From positions 1 to 52,215 of the forward strand of contig NZ_JAHVAI010000015.1 in the NCBI RefSeq assembly GCF_019264375.1: a stretch of 52,215 nt of DNA, in the 5' to 3' direction. A program made the translations under genes and the position numbers. Each line of letters begins with the position of its first letter. Within the stretch, counting starts at the first letter, position 1. This document shows, in pieces, positions 34,440 to 43,659 of this stretch. The DNA is from Sedimentimonas flavescens (lineage in GTDB: Bacteria; Pseudomonadota; Alphaproteobacteria; Rhodobacterales; Rhodobacteraceae). The notes under the pieces were generated by a model. It saw only the letters and a list, made by a program, of their open reading frames with translations, made no database searches and was not told the origin of the DNA.

Positions 34440-37400
34440 TCAAGCGTTACCGGCTGCGGCCAAGAGCTGCGCGTTGCCGCCTGCTGCCGTGGTGTCGATG
34501 CAGATGTGTCTCTCGTGGAAACAATGGGCTGCGTCGGGCATCTCGGTGATCAGCGGCAGGATCGGCCCCTTGCGGCTGGCAAGGGCCTGGGCACAGGCGC
34601 GCGCGGTTTCGTGGTCGCCCCACCAGAGCGCGGCCGAGAAACCTTCACGGGTCGCAAGCACCTCGGGGGTGAGATCCGTTGCCAGTTCGGCAACACCGCC
34701 AAGCGCGGTGACGGCAGCGGCTTGGGCCGCGGCTTTGTCAGCGCCGGGGCCCATGCAGAGCAGCGCGGGGCGCGGGTGCAGCGTCAGGCGATTCGACTCG
34801 CCGGTCGGGCCGGGCATCTCGCGCTCGAGCGCCGGGCGGTGCGGCTTGGCCTGGGGTTGGGCAAAGCGCGCCACGTATTCCGGGCCGCCCGCTTTCGGGC
34901 CGGTGCCCGACAGGCCCTCGCCGCCGAAGGGTTGGCTGCCCACGACCGCGCCAATCTGGTTGCGGTTGATGTAGAGGTTGCCGACATTGAGCGCCTCGGT
35001 CACCTCCTGCACGCGGTTGTCGATGCGGCTGTGCAGCCCGAAGGTCAGACCGTAGCCGGTGGCGTTGATCGCGTCGATCACCTTGGGCAGGTCTTCGGCA
35101 TCGAAGGTCGCGACATGCAGCACCGGGCCGAAGATCTCGCGCTCCAGATCCGCGATGCTGTCAATGCGGATCACGGTGGGCGCGACGAAATGGCCGGTCA
35201 GCCCCTCGGGGAGGTCCATTTCCTTCAGCACGCGGCCCTCGGCACGGGCCTTGGCGATATGGGCGCGGATGGTGGCCTCGGCCTCGGCGTCGATAACGGG
35301 GCCGACGTCGGTGCTCAGATCCCAGGGGTTGCCGATGCGCAGCTCATCCATCGCGCCGAAAAGCATCTCGGTCAGATGCGGGGCGATTTCGTCCTGAACA
35401 TACAGGCAGCGCAGGGCCGAGCAACGCTGACCCGCCGATTGGAACGAGGAGGCGAGGATGTCGCGCACCGCCTGCTCGGGCAGGGCGGTCGAGTCAACGA
35501 TCATCGCGTTCATCCCGCCGGTTTCGGCGATCAGGGGCGCGCCCGGGTCCATCGCCTGCACCATCGCGCGGCGGATCGCCTGCGCGGTGTCGGTGCCGCC
35601 GGTGAAGCACACGCCATTGACGCGCGGGTCCGAGGTCAGGCGCGCGCCCACGGTCGGGCCATCCCCCGGCAGCAGTTGCAGCGCCTCGCGCGGGACACCG
35701 GCAAGATGCATCAGGCGCACGGCAAGGGCGGCGATGATCGGGGTCTGCTCGGCCGGTTTGGCCAGCACGGCGTTGCCAGCGGCCAGCGCCGCCGCGATCT
35801 GGCCGGTGAAGATCGCCAGCGGGAAGTTCCACGGGCTGATGCAGGTAAAGACGCCGCGCGGCGTGGTGTCCTCCGAGGTCTGCGAGGCGTAGTAGCGCAG
35901 GAAGTCCACAGCTTCGCGGATCTCGGCGATCGCGTCGGGCAGGTTCTTGCCAGCCTCGCGGGCGATCACGGCAAAGATCTGGCCGTAGTTTTCCTCGTAC
36001 AGGTCGGCGGCGCGGTTCAGAACCGCAGCGCGCGCGGCGGCATCGGCCTGCCAGGGGCGGGCATTGCCAAGCGCGGCCTCGATATCGGCGGCCGAGGCAG
36101 GGCGCACAAGGCCCACGACCTCACCAGTGGCGGGGTTTTTCACCTCTTCGGCGGCCATGGGGGCGCAGTCGCCCGCCACCAGCGGGCTTGCCTCGGGCAG
36201 CAGCCCCGCGGCAAGCGGCGCGCGCGCGGTTTCGATGGCCGCAAGCGTGCCGGTCTGGCTCAGGTCGTGGCCTTGCGAGTTGCTGCGGCCGGGGAACAGA
36301 TCGGCAGGGCGGCTCAGCGCGGGGTTCTCGACGGTGCTGAGGGCTTCAAGCGCGGCGAAGGGGCAGGCCGCGACTTCCTCGGGCGAGACGTCCTCATCCA
36401 CGATCTGGTTCACGAAGCTCGAGTTCGCGCCGTTCTCCAGCAGGCGGCGCACCAGATAGGCCAGCAGGTCGCGGTGTGCGCCGACGGGGGCATAGATCCG
36501 GCAGCGGGTGTTTTCCGATTTCAGCACGATGTCATGCAGACGCTCGCCCATGCCATGCAGGCGCTGGAACTCGAAATCGCGCTTGTCGGTGCCCATCTCG
36601 GCGACCATGTCGAGCACGGCGGCGACGGTATGCGCGTTGTGGCCCGCGAACATCGGATAGATGCGGTCGGACATCGCCAGCAGCTTGCGGGCGTTGGCGA
36701 TATAGCTCACGTCGGTCGAGATCTTGCGGGTGAAGACCGGGAAATCGGGCAGGCCCTGAACCTGGGCGCGCTTGACCTCGGCATCCCAATAGGCGCCCTT
36801 GACCAGGCGCACCATGATCTTGCGATCAAGCCGTGTGGCCAGCGCGTGCAGCCAATCCAGTGCGGCGCCCGCGCGGCGGCTGTAGCCCTGAACAACGATG
36901 GCAAAACCGTCCCAACCCGCCAGTTCGGCATCCGACAGCACCGCCTCGATCACGCGCAGCGACAGCACAAGGCGATCGACCTCTTCGGCGTCGATGGTAA
37001 AGCTCATGTCGGCCTTGGCGGCCATGCGGGCAAGGCGGGTCACCACCGGCACCAGTTCCGCCATCACGCGCGCTTCCTGCGCCACCTCGTAGCGCGGGTG
37101 CAGCGCCGAGAGCTTGACCGAGATGCCGGGGTTGTCGCGCAGCTGGCCGGGTTTGCAGCGCTTGGCGATGGCCTCGATCGCTTTGGCATAGGAGGCCTCG
37201 TAGCGGCGCGCGTCGGCGGCGGTGCGGGCGGCCTCGCCCAGCATGTCGTAGCTGTAGGAATAGCCCTGCGCCTCATGCTTGGCGGCACGCTCCATCGCGC
37301 TTTCGATGGTTTCGCCCAGAACGAACTGGCGGCCCATTTCCTTCATCGCGCGCGACACGGCGGTGCGGATCACCGGCTCGCCCAGACGTTTCACGGCGCC

Positions 37401-37838
37401 ACGCAGCGCGCCCGCAAGGCCGGGGCCGCGCTCTTCGAGAACCTTGCCGGTCAGCATCAGTGCCCAGGTCGAAGCGTTGACGAGCGAGCTGGCCGAGTGG
37501 CCCAGATGCTTGCCCCAGTCCGAAGGCGCGATCTTGTCTTCGATCAGCGCGTCCATGGTGGGCGCATCCGGCACGCGCAGGAGCGCCTCGGCCAGACACA
37601 TCAGGGCGATGCCTTCCTCGGTCGACAGGCCATATTCCGCAAGGAACACCTCCATCAGGCCGGGGCGGGCCTCGGCGCGGATGCGGCGCACAAGCTCGGC
37701 GCCCTTGCCCGAGATGCGGGCCCGCGCAGCGCCATCCAGCGCGGCTTCGTTCGCCAGATGGCGCAGCAGCGGCGCTTCGGGCTGGAGGGTGAGCGCGTCG
37801 ATCTGTTCGAGGGTCGGCGGCAACGTCGAGTGAATCAT
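34440..37838 (-). CDS. putA: Bifunctional proline dehydrogenase / L-glutamate gamma-semialdehyde dehydrogenase
   Basis: A 1132-residue trifunctional-like PutA without the N-terminal ribbon-helix-helix DNA-binding domain. An arm region is followed by the FAD proline dehydrogenase barrel (about 130-430, with VRLVKGAYWDAEVKRAQ), then the aldehyde dehydrogenase (about 510-1000, with ETGGMNAMIVD and catalytic Cys in GQRCSALR). A C-terminal extension of about 110 residues is typical of long (type B) PutA. It oxidises proline to glutamate, channelling the intermediate. Start ATG 37838 follows AAGG; the frame is open to 37952 without similarity. The divergent Lrp-type gene is the expected regulator. 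Confidence 0.96.
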   Translation of the reverse strand: MIHSTLPPTLEQIDALTLQPEAPLLRHLANEAALDGAARARISGKGAELVRRIRAEARPGLMEVFLAEYGLSTEEGIALMCLAEALLRVPDAPTMDALIEDKIAPSDWGKHLGHSASSLVNASTWALMLTGKVLEERGPGLAGALRGAVKRLGEPVIRTAVSRAMKEMGRQFVLGETIESAMERAAKHEAQGYSYSYDMLGEAARTAADARRYEASYAKAIEAIAKRCKPGQLRDNPGISVKLSALHPRYEVAQEARVMAELVPVVTRLARMAAKADMSFTIDAEEVDRLVLSLRVIEAVLSDAELAGWDGFAIVVQGYSRRAGAALDWLHALATRLDRKIMVRLVKGAYWDAEVKRAQVQGLPDFPVFTRKISTDVSYIANARKLLAMSDRIYPMFAGHNAHTVAAVLDMVAEMGTDKRDFEFQRLHGMGERLHDIVLKSENTRCRIYAPVGAHRDLLAYLVRRLLENGANSSFVNQIVDEDVSPEEVAACPFAALEALSTVENPALSRPADLFPGRSNSQGHDLSQTGTLAAIETARAPLAAGLLPEASPLVAGDCAPMAAEEVKNPATGEVVGLVRPASAADIEAALGNARPWQADAAARAAVLNRAADLYEENYGQIFAVIAREAGKNLPDAIAEIREAVDFLRYYASQTSEDTTPRGVFTCISPWNFPLAIFTGQIAAALAAGNAVLAKPAEQTPIIAALAVRLMHLAGVPREALQLLPGDGPTVGARLTSDPRVNGVCFTGGTDTAQAIRRAMVQAMDPGAPLIAETGGMNAMIVDSTALPEQAVRDILASSFQSAGQRCSALRCLYVQDEIAPHLTEMLFGAMDELRIGNPWDLSTDVGPVIDAEAEATIRAHIAKARAEGRVLKEMDLPEGLTGHFVAPTVIRIDSIADLEREIFGPVLHVATFDAEDLPKVIDAINATGYGLTFGLHSRIDNRVQEVTEALNVGNLYINRNQIGAVVGSQPFGGEGLSGTGPKAGGPEYVARFAQPQAKPHRPALEREMPGPTGESNRLTLHPRPALLCMGPGADKAAAQAAAVTALGGVAELATDLTPEVLATREGFSAALWWGDHETARACAQALASRKGPILPLITEMPDAAHCFHERHICIDTTAAGGNAQLLAAAGNA

Positions 37839-37952
37839 GGGACTGACCTTGAAGGGGAATTGGCTTTGTCCCAGAATACAGTGAATGTGCCGGGCGATTT
37901 GACCGATGATGGCCAGAACGCAGGCAAATCGACTGATCTTGAGGGTAAACAC

Positions 37953-38435
37953 ATGCCAAATGACCTGCCCGATCTGGACAGCTACGACCGCAAGATTCTG
38001 GCCGCCCTTGTGGAAGAGGGGCGGCTGAGCATGACCGAGCTTGCGCGCCGCGTCGGGCTGACCAAGTCACCGGTGCAGGCGCGGGTGAAGCGGCTTGAGG
38101 AAAGCGGGGTGATCTCGGGCTACCGGGCGCTGCTCAGCCCGATCCGCATGGGGCTTGCGCATGTGGCCTTCGTCGAGGTGCGTCTGAGCGACACGCGCGA
38201 GGCCGCTCTGCGCGCATTCAACCGCGCGGTCCGCGCCCTGCCCGAAATCGAGGAATGCTACATGGTCGCGGGCGGGTTCGATTACCTGCTCAAGGTGCGC
38301 TCCCGCGACATCTCGGACTATCGCCGGGTGATGGGCGAGAAGATCTCGGCCCTTCCGCATGTCGCGGCGACCTCGACCTATGTCGCGATGGAGGCCGTGC
38401 AGGAGGCCGGGGGCGTTATTTCTCCGCCCGTATGA
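37953..38435 (+). CDS. putR: Lrp/AsnC-family regulator, probable PutR
   Basis: A 160-residue regulator with an N-terminal HTH (residues 10-55, DSYDRKILAALVEEGRLSMT then ELARRVGLTKSPVQARVKRL) and the AsnC ligand-binding fold. In Alphaproteobacteria a divergent Lrp-type gene activates putA in response to proline, and the arrangement here (114 bases between starts) is the same. The ATG at 37953 is chosen; the frame is open for kilobases upstream, but only as antisense to putA. Its 3' end overlaps the convergent META gene by 20 bases. Confidence 0.88.
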   Translation: MPNDLPDLDSYDRKILAALVEEGRLSMTELARRVGLTKSPVQARVKRLEESGVISGYRALLSPIRMGLAHVAFVEVRLSDTREAALRAFNRAVRALPEIEECYMVAGGFDYLLKVRSRDISDYRRVMGEKISALPHVAATSTYVAMEAVQEAGGVISPPV

Positions 38436-38820
38436 CGACGGTCTCGCCGGTCAGTAGTTCCAGCGTGGCGCCGTTCAGCCGCGCCTGATCGACCCGGCCG
38501 ATGGTCGAATGGAAGGCCTGCTCGGCCTCCATCTGCGCGGGCGGGCACATCATGCGGGTGCCCGCCAGGGCGCCGATATGCAGCTTGCCCTCGCGGGTCT
38601 CGATGCGGCCGTTGTAGCGGTTGCAGCCCGAGTTCCCGGTGATCGTGCTTTCATCGCTGCGGGCAAGGGTCACGCTGACCTCCGCCGCGACGGGCTGTCC
38701 GGCGATCTCGCGCACCTGCCATTCGGTGCCGACGGGCAGGGCGGCAAGTGCGTCGGCCTTGCTCTCCTCGCGGCAGGCGGTCAGCGACAGGGCGGCAAGG
38801 GCGATCATGGCAAGACGCAT
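38416..38820 (-). CDS. META-domain lipoprotein (HslJ-like)
   Basis: A 134-residue lipoprotein. The signal is MRLAMIALAALSLTAC with the lipid-bearing Cys16. It is followed by a META/HslJ domain (TEWQVREIAGQPV, GNSGCNRYNG, MMCPPAQMEAEQAF), the conserved pattern of this family. E. coli HslJ is linked to heat stress and novobiocin resistance; a biochemical role is not known. Start 38820 follows AAGGAAG. Its last 20 bases overlap the end of the convergent putR. Confidence 0.9.
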   Translation of the reverse strand: MRLAMIALAALSLTACREESKADALAALPVGTEWQVREIAGQPVAAEVSVTLARSDESTITGNSGCNRYNGRIETREGKLHIGALAGTRMMCPPAQMEAEQAFHSTIGRVDQARLNGATLELLTGETVVIRAEK

Positions 38821-38895
38821 CGGGCTTCCTTTCTTGGGGCGCGCCAAGCATGACCGTCTGGGCCAGTGCCTGCAAGGCGGCTCACGCAAGCGTGC

Positions 38896-39714
38896 TCAGA
38901 ACGTGGGTGGGGTGTTGACCCAGATGACGATCGTCTGGCCGTCGGCCGCATTGGCCCAGGCGTGCGGGCGGCGGCTTTCGAAATAGATCGAGTCGCCGGG
39001 GCCAAGCTCGTGCACTTCCTCGCCGTCGAGGGTGATGCGAAAGCGCCCGTCAATTACGGTAATGAATTCCTCGCCCTCGTGGTCATAGCCGCCCTGTGAG
39101 GTCGCGCCGGGCGAGAGAATGAAACGGTGACAGTCCATCTGGCGTCGGCCCTCGGCCAGCACCTCGACACGCACGCCCTCGACCGGCATCGGCCATAGCC
39201 GCGCGGCGCCCGAACGTACCACCGCGCCGCCGGGCTCGTCCTGATCGGAAAGCCGTGACACCGTCGTGCCGTAATAGCGCGCGAGATCCGCGAGCGTCTT
39301 GAAGCTGACCCCCGCTCCGGTGCGCTCCAGCGTCGAGAGCGCCGAGGCCGAAACGCCCATCTTCTGCGCGACATCGTCAAGCTTCTCGCCGCGCACCTGA
39401 CGCAGGTGGCGCAGCGAGGCACCAAGCTTTTCGTTCAGGATCTCGGGGGCGGGGGGCGCGCTGCCCTCGGCCTCGAGCGCGGCGCGAATCGCCGCCGGGT
39501 TCAGCCCGCTTTCGCGGCGCAGGAAGGTGATGCGCTGTAACCGCGCCACATCCGCCGCCGAGTAGAGCCGTTGCCCCGAGGCACGGCGCGTCGGCGCGAC
39601 AAGGCCCTGCGTCTCCCACAGGCGCAGGGTCGAGGGCGCAACGCCCACGGCGCGCGCCGCTTCGGTCACGCGAAACAGGGGTTCATCCGGGGTCTGGGCG
39701 GTCGAGTCGGTCAT
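38896..39714 (-). CDS. MerR-XRE-cupin three-domain transcriptional regulator
   Basis: A 272-residue protein with three recognisable parts. A MerR-type winged HTH (residues 13-80: VTEAARAVGVAPSTLRLWET, then GQRLYSAADVARL) is followed by a Cro/C1-type HTH (97-155: LGASLRHLRQVRGEKLDDVA, then GVSASALSTLER) and a C-terminal cupin (about 195-268: GYDHEGEEFITVIDG, then ELGPGDSIYF). XRE-cupin proteins such as PuuR control polyamine and GABA use. This gene is divergent from a GABA transaminase (111 bases apart), so it likely regulates gabT. The added MerR head is the unusual feature. Confidence 0.88.
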   Translation of the reverse strand: MTDSTAQTPDEPLFRVTEAARAVGVAPSTLRLWETQGLVAPTRRASGQRLYSAADVARLQRITFLRRESGLNPAAIRAALEAEGSAPPAPEILNEKLGASLRHLRQVRGEKLDDVAQKMGVSASALSTLERTGAGVSFKTLADLARYYGTTVSRLSDQDEPGGAVVRSGAARLWPMPVEGVRVEVLAEGRRQMDCHRFILSPGATSQGGYDHEGEEFITVIDGRFRITLDGEEVHELGPGDSIYFESRRPHAWANAADGQTIVIWVNTPPTF

Positions 39715-39771
39715 TTTCCAAGCCTTATACCGGCAATATGCAGCGGGTCACCAAATAGGTCAAAAAATTTC

Positions 39772-39788
39772 TTGCAGAAAAAATGCAA
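39772..39788. promoter_or_regulatory. Inverted repeat between regulator and gabT
   Basis: TTGCA-GAAAAAA-TGCAA is a perfect 5-bp inverted repeat with a 7-base A-rich spacer, 38 bases before the gabT start in the shared divergent promoter. It is a candidate operator for the MerR-XRE-cupin regulator. Confidence 0.4.
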
Positions 39789-39825
39789 AGTGCGATGTTG
39801 GAGTATCTCGAATCGGAGCTTCACT

Positions 39826-41109
39826 ATGACTGTTCAAACCTCGCCGGAACTTTCCGCCCGCAAGAACGCCGCCATCGCCAAGGGCGTCGGCATGACCACC
39901 CAGATCTATGCCGAGCGTGCCGAGAACGCGGAGCTGTGGGACAAGAACGGCACGCGCTATATCGACTTCGCGGCCGGTATCGCCGTGGTGAACACCGGCC
40001 ACCGTCACCCCAAGGTGATCGAAGCGGTCAAGAAGCAGCTCGACGCGTTCACCCACACCTGCCACCAGGTCGTGCCCTATGAGAATTACGTGGCCCTGGC
40101 CGAGCGCCTGAACGCCAAGGTTCCGGGCGACTTCGCCAAGAAAACCATCTTCGCGACCACCGGCGCCGAAGCCGTTGAGAACGCCATCAAGATCGCGCGC
40201 CACTACACCGGCCGCGCCGGCGTTGTCGCCTTTGCGGGCGGCTTCCATGGCCGTACCTTCATGGGCATGACGCTGACCGGCAAGGTCCAGCCCTACAAGG
40301 CCGGTTTCGGCCCGATGATGAACGACGTTTGGCACCTGCCCTTCCCGAACCCGCTGCACGGCGTTTCGGGCGATGAGGCGATCGGCGCGCTCGAGCGTCT
40401 GTTCAAGGCCGATATCGAACCGTCGCGCGTCGCCGCGATCATCGTCGAGCCGGTTCAGGGCGAGGGTGGTTTCTACCCGGTGCCGGAAGGCTTCATGAAG
40501 CGCCTGCGCGAGATCTGCGATGCCAACGGCATCGTGCTGATCGCCGATGAGGTGCAGACCGGCTTTGCCCGCACCGGCAAGCTCTTCGCGATGGAGCACC
40601 ACGGCGTTGCCGCCGACATCACCACCATGGCCAAGGGCCTGGGCGGCGGTCTGCCGATCTCGGCCGTGACCGGTCGCGCCGAGATCATGGACAGCCCGAA
40701 CCCGGGCGGTCTGGGCGGCACCTATGCGGGTAACCCGCTCGGTATCGCAGCAGCGCACGCGGTGCTCGACGTGATCGAAGAGGAAGACCTCTGCGCCCGC
40801 GCCGAGCGTCTGGGCGGCCGCCTCAAGCAGCGTCTGGCCGGTATGCGCGACCAGGTTCCGGAGATCGTCGATATCCGCGGCCCGGGCTTCATGAATGCGG
40901 TCGAGTTCAACGTGGCCGGCACCGACACGCCGAACCCCGAGATGACCAACCGCATCCGCGAAGAGGCACTCAAGCGTGGCCTGATCCTGCTGACCTGCGG
41001 CGTCTATGGCAACGTGATCCGCTTCCTCGCACCGCTGACCATCCCGGACGCGATCTTCGACGAGGCGCTCGATGTCCTCGAAGCCTCGATCCTCGCGGCG
41101 AAAGGCTAA
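39826..41109 (+). CDS. gabT: 4-aminobutyrate--2-oxoglutarate transaminase
   Basis: A 427-residue class III PLP aminotransferase. The PLP lysine is Lys270 in MAKGLGGGLP, preceded by ADEVQTGFARTGKLFAMEH. YIDFAAGIAVVNTGHRHP and GLGGTYAGNPL point to GABA transaminase rather than acetylornithine transaminase, though 5-aminovalerate is a possible substrate too. It moves the amino group of GABA to 2-oxoglutarate, giving succinate semialdehyde. ATG 39826 has GGAG in front; the frame is open to 39571, antisense to the regulator. No gabD is adjacent. An Lrp-type gene follows at 4 bases. Confidence 0.92.
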   Translation: MTVQTSPELSARKNAAIAKGVGMTTQIYAERAENAELWDKNGTRYIDFAAGIAVVNTGHRHPKVIEAVKKQLDAFTHTCHQVVPYENYVALAERLNAKVPGDFAKKTIFATTGAEAVENAIKIARHYTGRAGVVAFAGGFHGRTFMGMTLTGKVQPYKAGFGPMMNDVWHLPFPNPLHGVSGDEAIGALERLFKADIEPSRVAAIIVEPVQGEGGFYPVPEGFMKRLREICDANGIVLIADEVQTGFARTGKLFAMEHHGVAADITTMAKGLGGGLPISAVTGRAEIMDSPNPGGLGGTYAGNPLGIAAAHAVLDVIEEEDLCARAERLGGRLKQRLAGMRDQVPEIVDIRGPGFMNAVEFNVAGTDTPNPEMTNRIREEALKRGLILLTCGVYGNVIRFLAPLTIPDAIFDEALDVLEASILAAKG

Positions 41110-41113
41110 GGCC

Positions 41114-41578
41114 ATGTGGGGGGAGGGGCCGCGCGTCGAACGACTGGACGAAACCGATCAACGGCTGATCGCCGCGCTTAGGCGCGACGGTCGGGCGGCG
41201 GTTTCGGACCTCGCAGGGCAGCTCGGCCTCTCGCGTGCCACTGTGCGCGCCCGGATCGAGCGGCTTGTAGCCCGGGGGGAAATCTCGGGCTTCACCGTTC
41301 TCACGCGTTCGGACGTCGCTGCGGCGCCCGTGCGCGGTCTGATGATGCTGTCGATCGACGGTCGCGGGACCGAGCGCATCGTGCAGCGCCTGCTTGGCCT
41401 GCCCCAGGTGCAGGCCGTGCATACCACCAACGGTCAGTGGGATCTGATCGTCGAGATCGGGGCGCGCAGCCTGCCGGATCTGGACGAAACCCTACTGGCG
41501 ATCCGGCGCTTCGAGGGCGTTTTGCGCAGCGAGACCAACCTGCAGCTGTCCTCGCGCAAGCCCTCGGCGCGGCTCTGA
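41114..41578 (+). CDS. Lrp/AsnC-family regulator downstream of gabT
   Basis: A 154-residue regulator with an AsnC-type HTH (about residues 10-58, ERLDETDQRLIAALRRDGRA then LGLSRATVRARIERL) and a ligand-binding C-terminal domain. It is in one transcript with gabT, four bases apart, so it may sense an amino acid made or used there. It is the second Lrp-family gene within 3.2 kb and is clearly different from putR. A hairpin (41581-41600) ends the unit. Confidence 0.9.
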   Translation: MWGEGPRVERLDETDQRLIAALRRDGRAAVSDLAGQLGLSRATVRARIERLVARGEISGFTVLTRSDVAAAPVRGLMMLSIDGRGTERIVQRLLGLPQVQAVHTTNGQWDLIVEIGARSLPDLDETLLAIRRFEGVLRSETNLQLSSRKPSARL

Positions 41579-41580
41579 AC

Positions 41581-41600
41581 GGGCGGGGATGACCCCGCCC
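41581..41600 (+). terminator. Hairpin after the gabT-lrp unit
   Basis: GGGCGGGG-ATGA-CCCCGCCC, 8-bp perfect stem and 4-base loop, directly after the Lrp stop. There is no T-tract, but the stem is very stable. Confidence 0.6.
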
Positions 41601-41697
41601 ACCTCACCATGCCGTGTAGGGCGCGACAATCGCGCGCATCCTCCTTGGCCCGGACGCGTTCGGTCTCTATGATCGCGTCCGCGAACAGGAGGACACC

Positions 41698-43656
41698 ATG
41701 ATTGCAGAACTAGGCCACTTCGCCCTTATCCTCGCGTTTTGCGTGGCCATCGTTCAGGGATTGGTGCCGCTGATCGGCGCGCATAAGAACTGGCGCGGCT
41801 GGATGGCCGTGGCCGATCCTGCCGCTTCTGCGCAGTTCCTGCTGGTCGCGCTGTCGTTCGGAGCGTTGACCTATTCCTTCGTCACCTCGGACTTCTCGCT
41901 GCAACTCGTCTTTTCGAATTCGCATACCGACAAGCCGATGCTCTACAAGGTGTCGGGCGTCTGGGGGAACCACGAGGGCTCGATGCTCTTGTGGGTGCTC
42001 ATTCTGGCGCTATTTGGAGCGGCCGCGGCATGGTTCGGTGGCGCGCTTCCGCCGCGCCTCAGGGCGCGGGTGCTGGCGGTGCAGGCCTGGATTGGGGCGG
42101 CCTTTCTCGGCTTCATCCTGTTCACCTCGAACCCCTTCACCCGTCTGGCCGAGCCGCCTTTCAACGGGCAAGACCTCAACCCGCTGCTGCAAGACCCCGG
42201 CCTCGCCTTCCATCCGCCGTTCCTCTATCTCGGCTATGTGGGGCTCTCGATGGCCTTCTCCTTCGCCGTCGCCGCGCTGATCGAGGGGCGCGTGGACGCC
42301 GCCTGGGCGCGTTGGGTGCGGCCCTGGACGCTGGCCGCTTGGATCTTCCTGACCATCGGCATCGCGCTTGGTTCGTGGTGGGCCTATTACGAGCTTGGCT
42401 GGGGCGGCTTCTGGTTCTGGGATCCGGTCGAGAACGCCTCGTTCATGCCCTGGCTGCTCGCGGCGGCGCTGCTGCACTCGGCCATCGTCGTGGAAAAACG
42501 CGAGGCGCTGAAAAGCTGGACGATCCTGCTCGCGATCATGGCCTTCGGCTTCTCGCTGATCGGCACATTCATCGTGCGTTCGGGCGTCATCACCTCGGTG
42601 CACAGCTTCGCCAATGACCCCGAGCGCGGTATCTTCATCCTCGCGATCCTGGCCTTCTTCGTCGGCGGCGCGCTGACGCTTTATGCCGCCCGCGCAAGCT
42701 CGATGCAGGCCAAGGGCGTCTTCTCGATGGTCTCGCGCGAAACCGCGCTGGTGATCAACAACATCCTGCTGGCGGTTTCTGCGCTGGTTGTGTTCGTGGG
42801 CACCGTCTGGCCGCTGGTGGCCGAGATGGCCTGGGGCCGCAAGCTCTCGGTGGGCGCGCCGTTCTTCGAGAAGGCCTTCACCCCCTTCATGATCATTCTG
42901 GCGATCTTGCTGCCGATCGGCGCGATGATGCCCTGGAAGCGCGCCAAGCTGGGTAAGCTGGTGCGCCCGCTCGTCCCGGCGCTGGTGCTGGCGCTGGCCT
43001 GTGCGGGGCTCGCCTGGACGTTTGAAACCGGGCGCTCGCTTCTGGCGCTGGTGTCCTCGGGGCTGGGGGCATGGCTGGTCTTCGGCGCGCTGGCCGAGAT
43101 CTGGCAACGCGCCGGCCGCACGCCTGCGCGCATCCTGCGCCTGCCGCGCGCCGACTGGGGCAAATGCACCGCCCATTCGGGTCTTGGCATCGTCTTTGCC
43201 GGCATCGGTCTGCTGATGGCCGGTCAGGTCGAGGATATCCGCGTGGCGCAGATCGGCGAGCCCTTCGAGGTCTCGGGCTATGCGATCACGCTTGAAAGTG
43301 TCGAGCAATTCGACGGGCCGAACTATGTCTCGACCACCGGCACCCTGAAGGTCGAGCGTGACGGCAAGCTGATCACCGTTCTGCATCCCGAGAAGCGCTC
43401 CTATCCGGTGCAGGCGATGCCGACGACCGAGGCCGATATCGACAATGGCTTCCTGCGTGACATCTATCTGGTGATTGGGGACAAGCAGGCCAATGGCGGA
43501 TGGGCCGTGCGCACCTATATCAAGCCCTTCGCCAACTGGATCTGGGCGGGCTGTCTGATGATGGCTTTCGGGGGTCTGCTTAGCCTGACCGACCGGCGCT
43601 ACCGCGTGGCCGCCGGGGCGCGCCGTACCGCTACCAACGCCGTTCCTGCGGAGTAA
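41698..43656 (+). CDS. ccmF: Cytochrome c-type biogenesis protein CcmF (heme lyase)
   Basis: A 652-residue, many-span membrane protein. The heme-handling WWD motif is in LGWGGFWFWDPVENASFMPW; conserved LLQDPGLAFHPPFLYLGYVG and WWAYYELGWGG flank it. A periplasmic domain precedes the last span. CcmF takes heme from CcmE and joins it to apocytochrome c together with CcmH. AACAGGAGG precedes the start. ccmH follows 3 bases after its stop. As in Rhodobacter capsulatus, where ccl1-ccl2 lie apart from helABCDX, no other ccm genes are here. Confidence 0.96.
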   Translation: MIAELGHFALILAFCVAIVQGLVPLIGAHKNWRGWMAVADPAASAQFLLVALSFGALTYSFVTSDFSLQLVFSNSHTDKPMLYKVSGVWGNHEGSMLLWVLILALFGAAAAWFGGALPPRLRARVLAVQAWIGAAFLGFILFTSNPFTRLAEPPFNGQDLNPLLQDPGLAFHPPFLYLGYVGLSMAFSFAVAALIEGRVDAAWARWVRPWTLAAWIFLTIGIALGSWWAYYELGWGGFWFWDPVENASFMPWLLAAALLHSAIVVEKREALKSWTILLAIMAFGFSLIGTFIVRSGVITSVHSFANDPERGIFILAILAFFVGGALTLYAARASSMQAKGVFSMVSRETALVINNILLAVSALVVFVGTVWPLVAEMAWGRKLSVGAPFFEKAFTPFMIILAILLPIGAMMPWKRAKLGKLVRPLVPALVLALACAGLAWTFETGRSLLALVSSGLGAWLVFGALAEIWQRAGRTPARILRLPRADWGKCTAHSGLGIVFAGIGLLMAGQVEDIRVAQIGEPFEVSGYAITLESVEQFDGPNYVSTTGTLKVERDGKLITVLHPEKRSYPVQAMPTTEADIDNGFLRDIYLVIGDKQANGGWAVRTYIKPFANWIWAGCLMMAFGGLLSLTDRRYRVAAGARRTATNAVPAE

Positions 43657-43659
43657 GCC

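Noticed and set aside
34128-38435. A plus-strand open frame of 1435 codons opposite putA, ending as the Lrp gene
   Set aside because: Stops are rare on the antisense strand of GC-rich genes. The predicted protein is Arg/His/Gly-rich without domains until the last 160 codons, which are the real Lrp-type regulator starting at 37953.
39826-41109. Acetylornithine transaminase (argD) for the class III aminotransferase
   Set aside because: Length, the ADEVQTGFARTGKLFAMEH segment and the divergent XRE-cupin type regulator fit GABA transaminase better; no arginine genes are adjacent.
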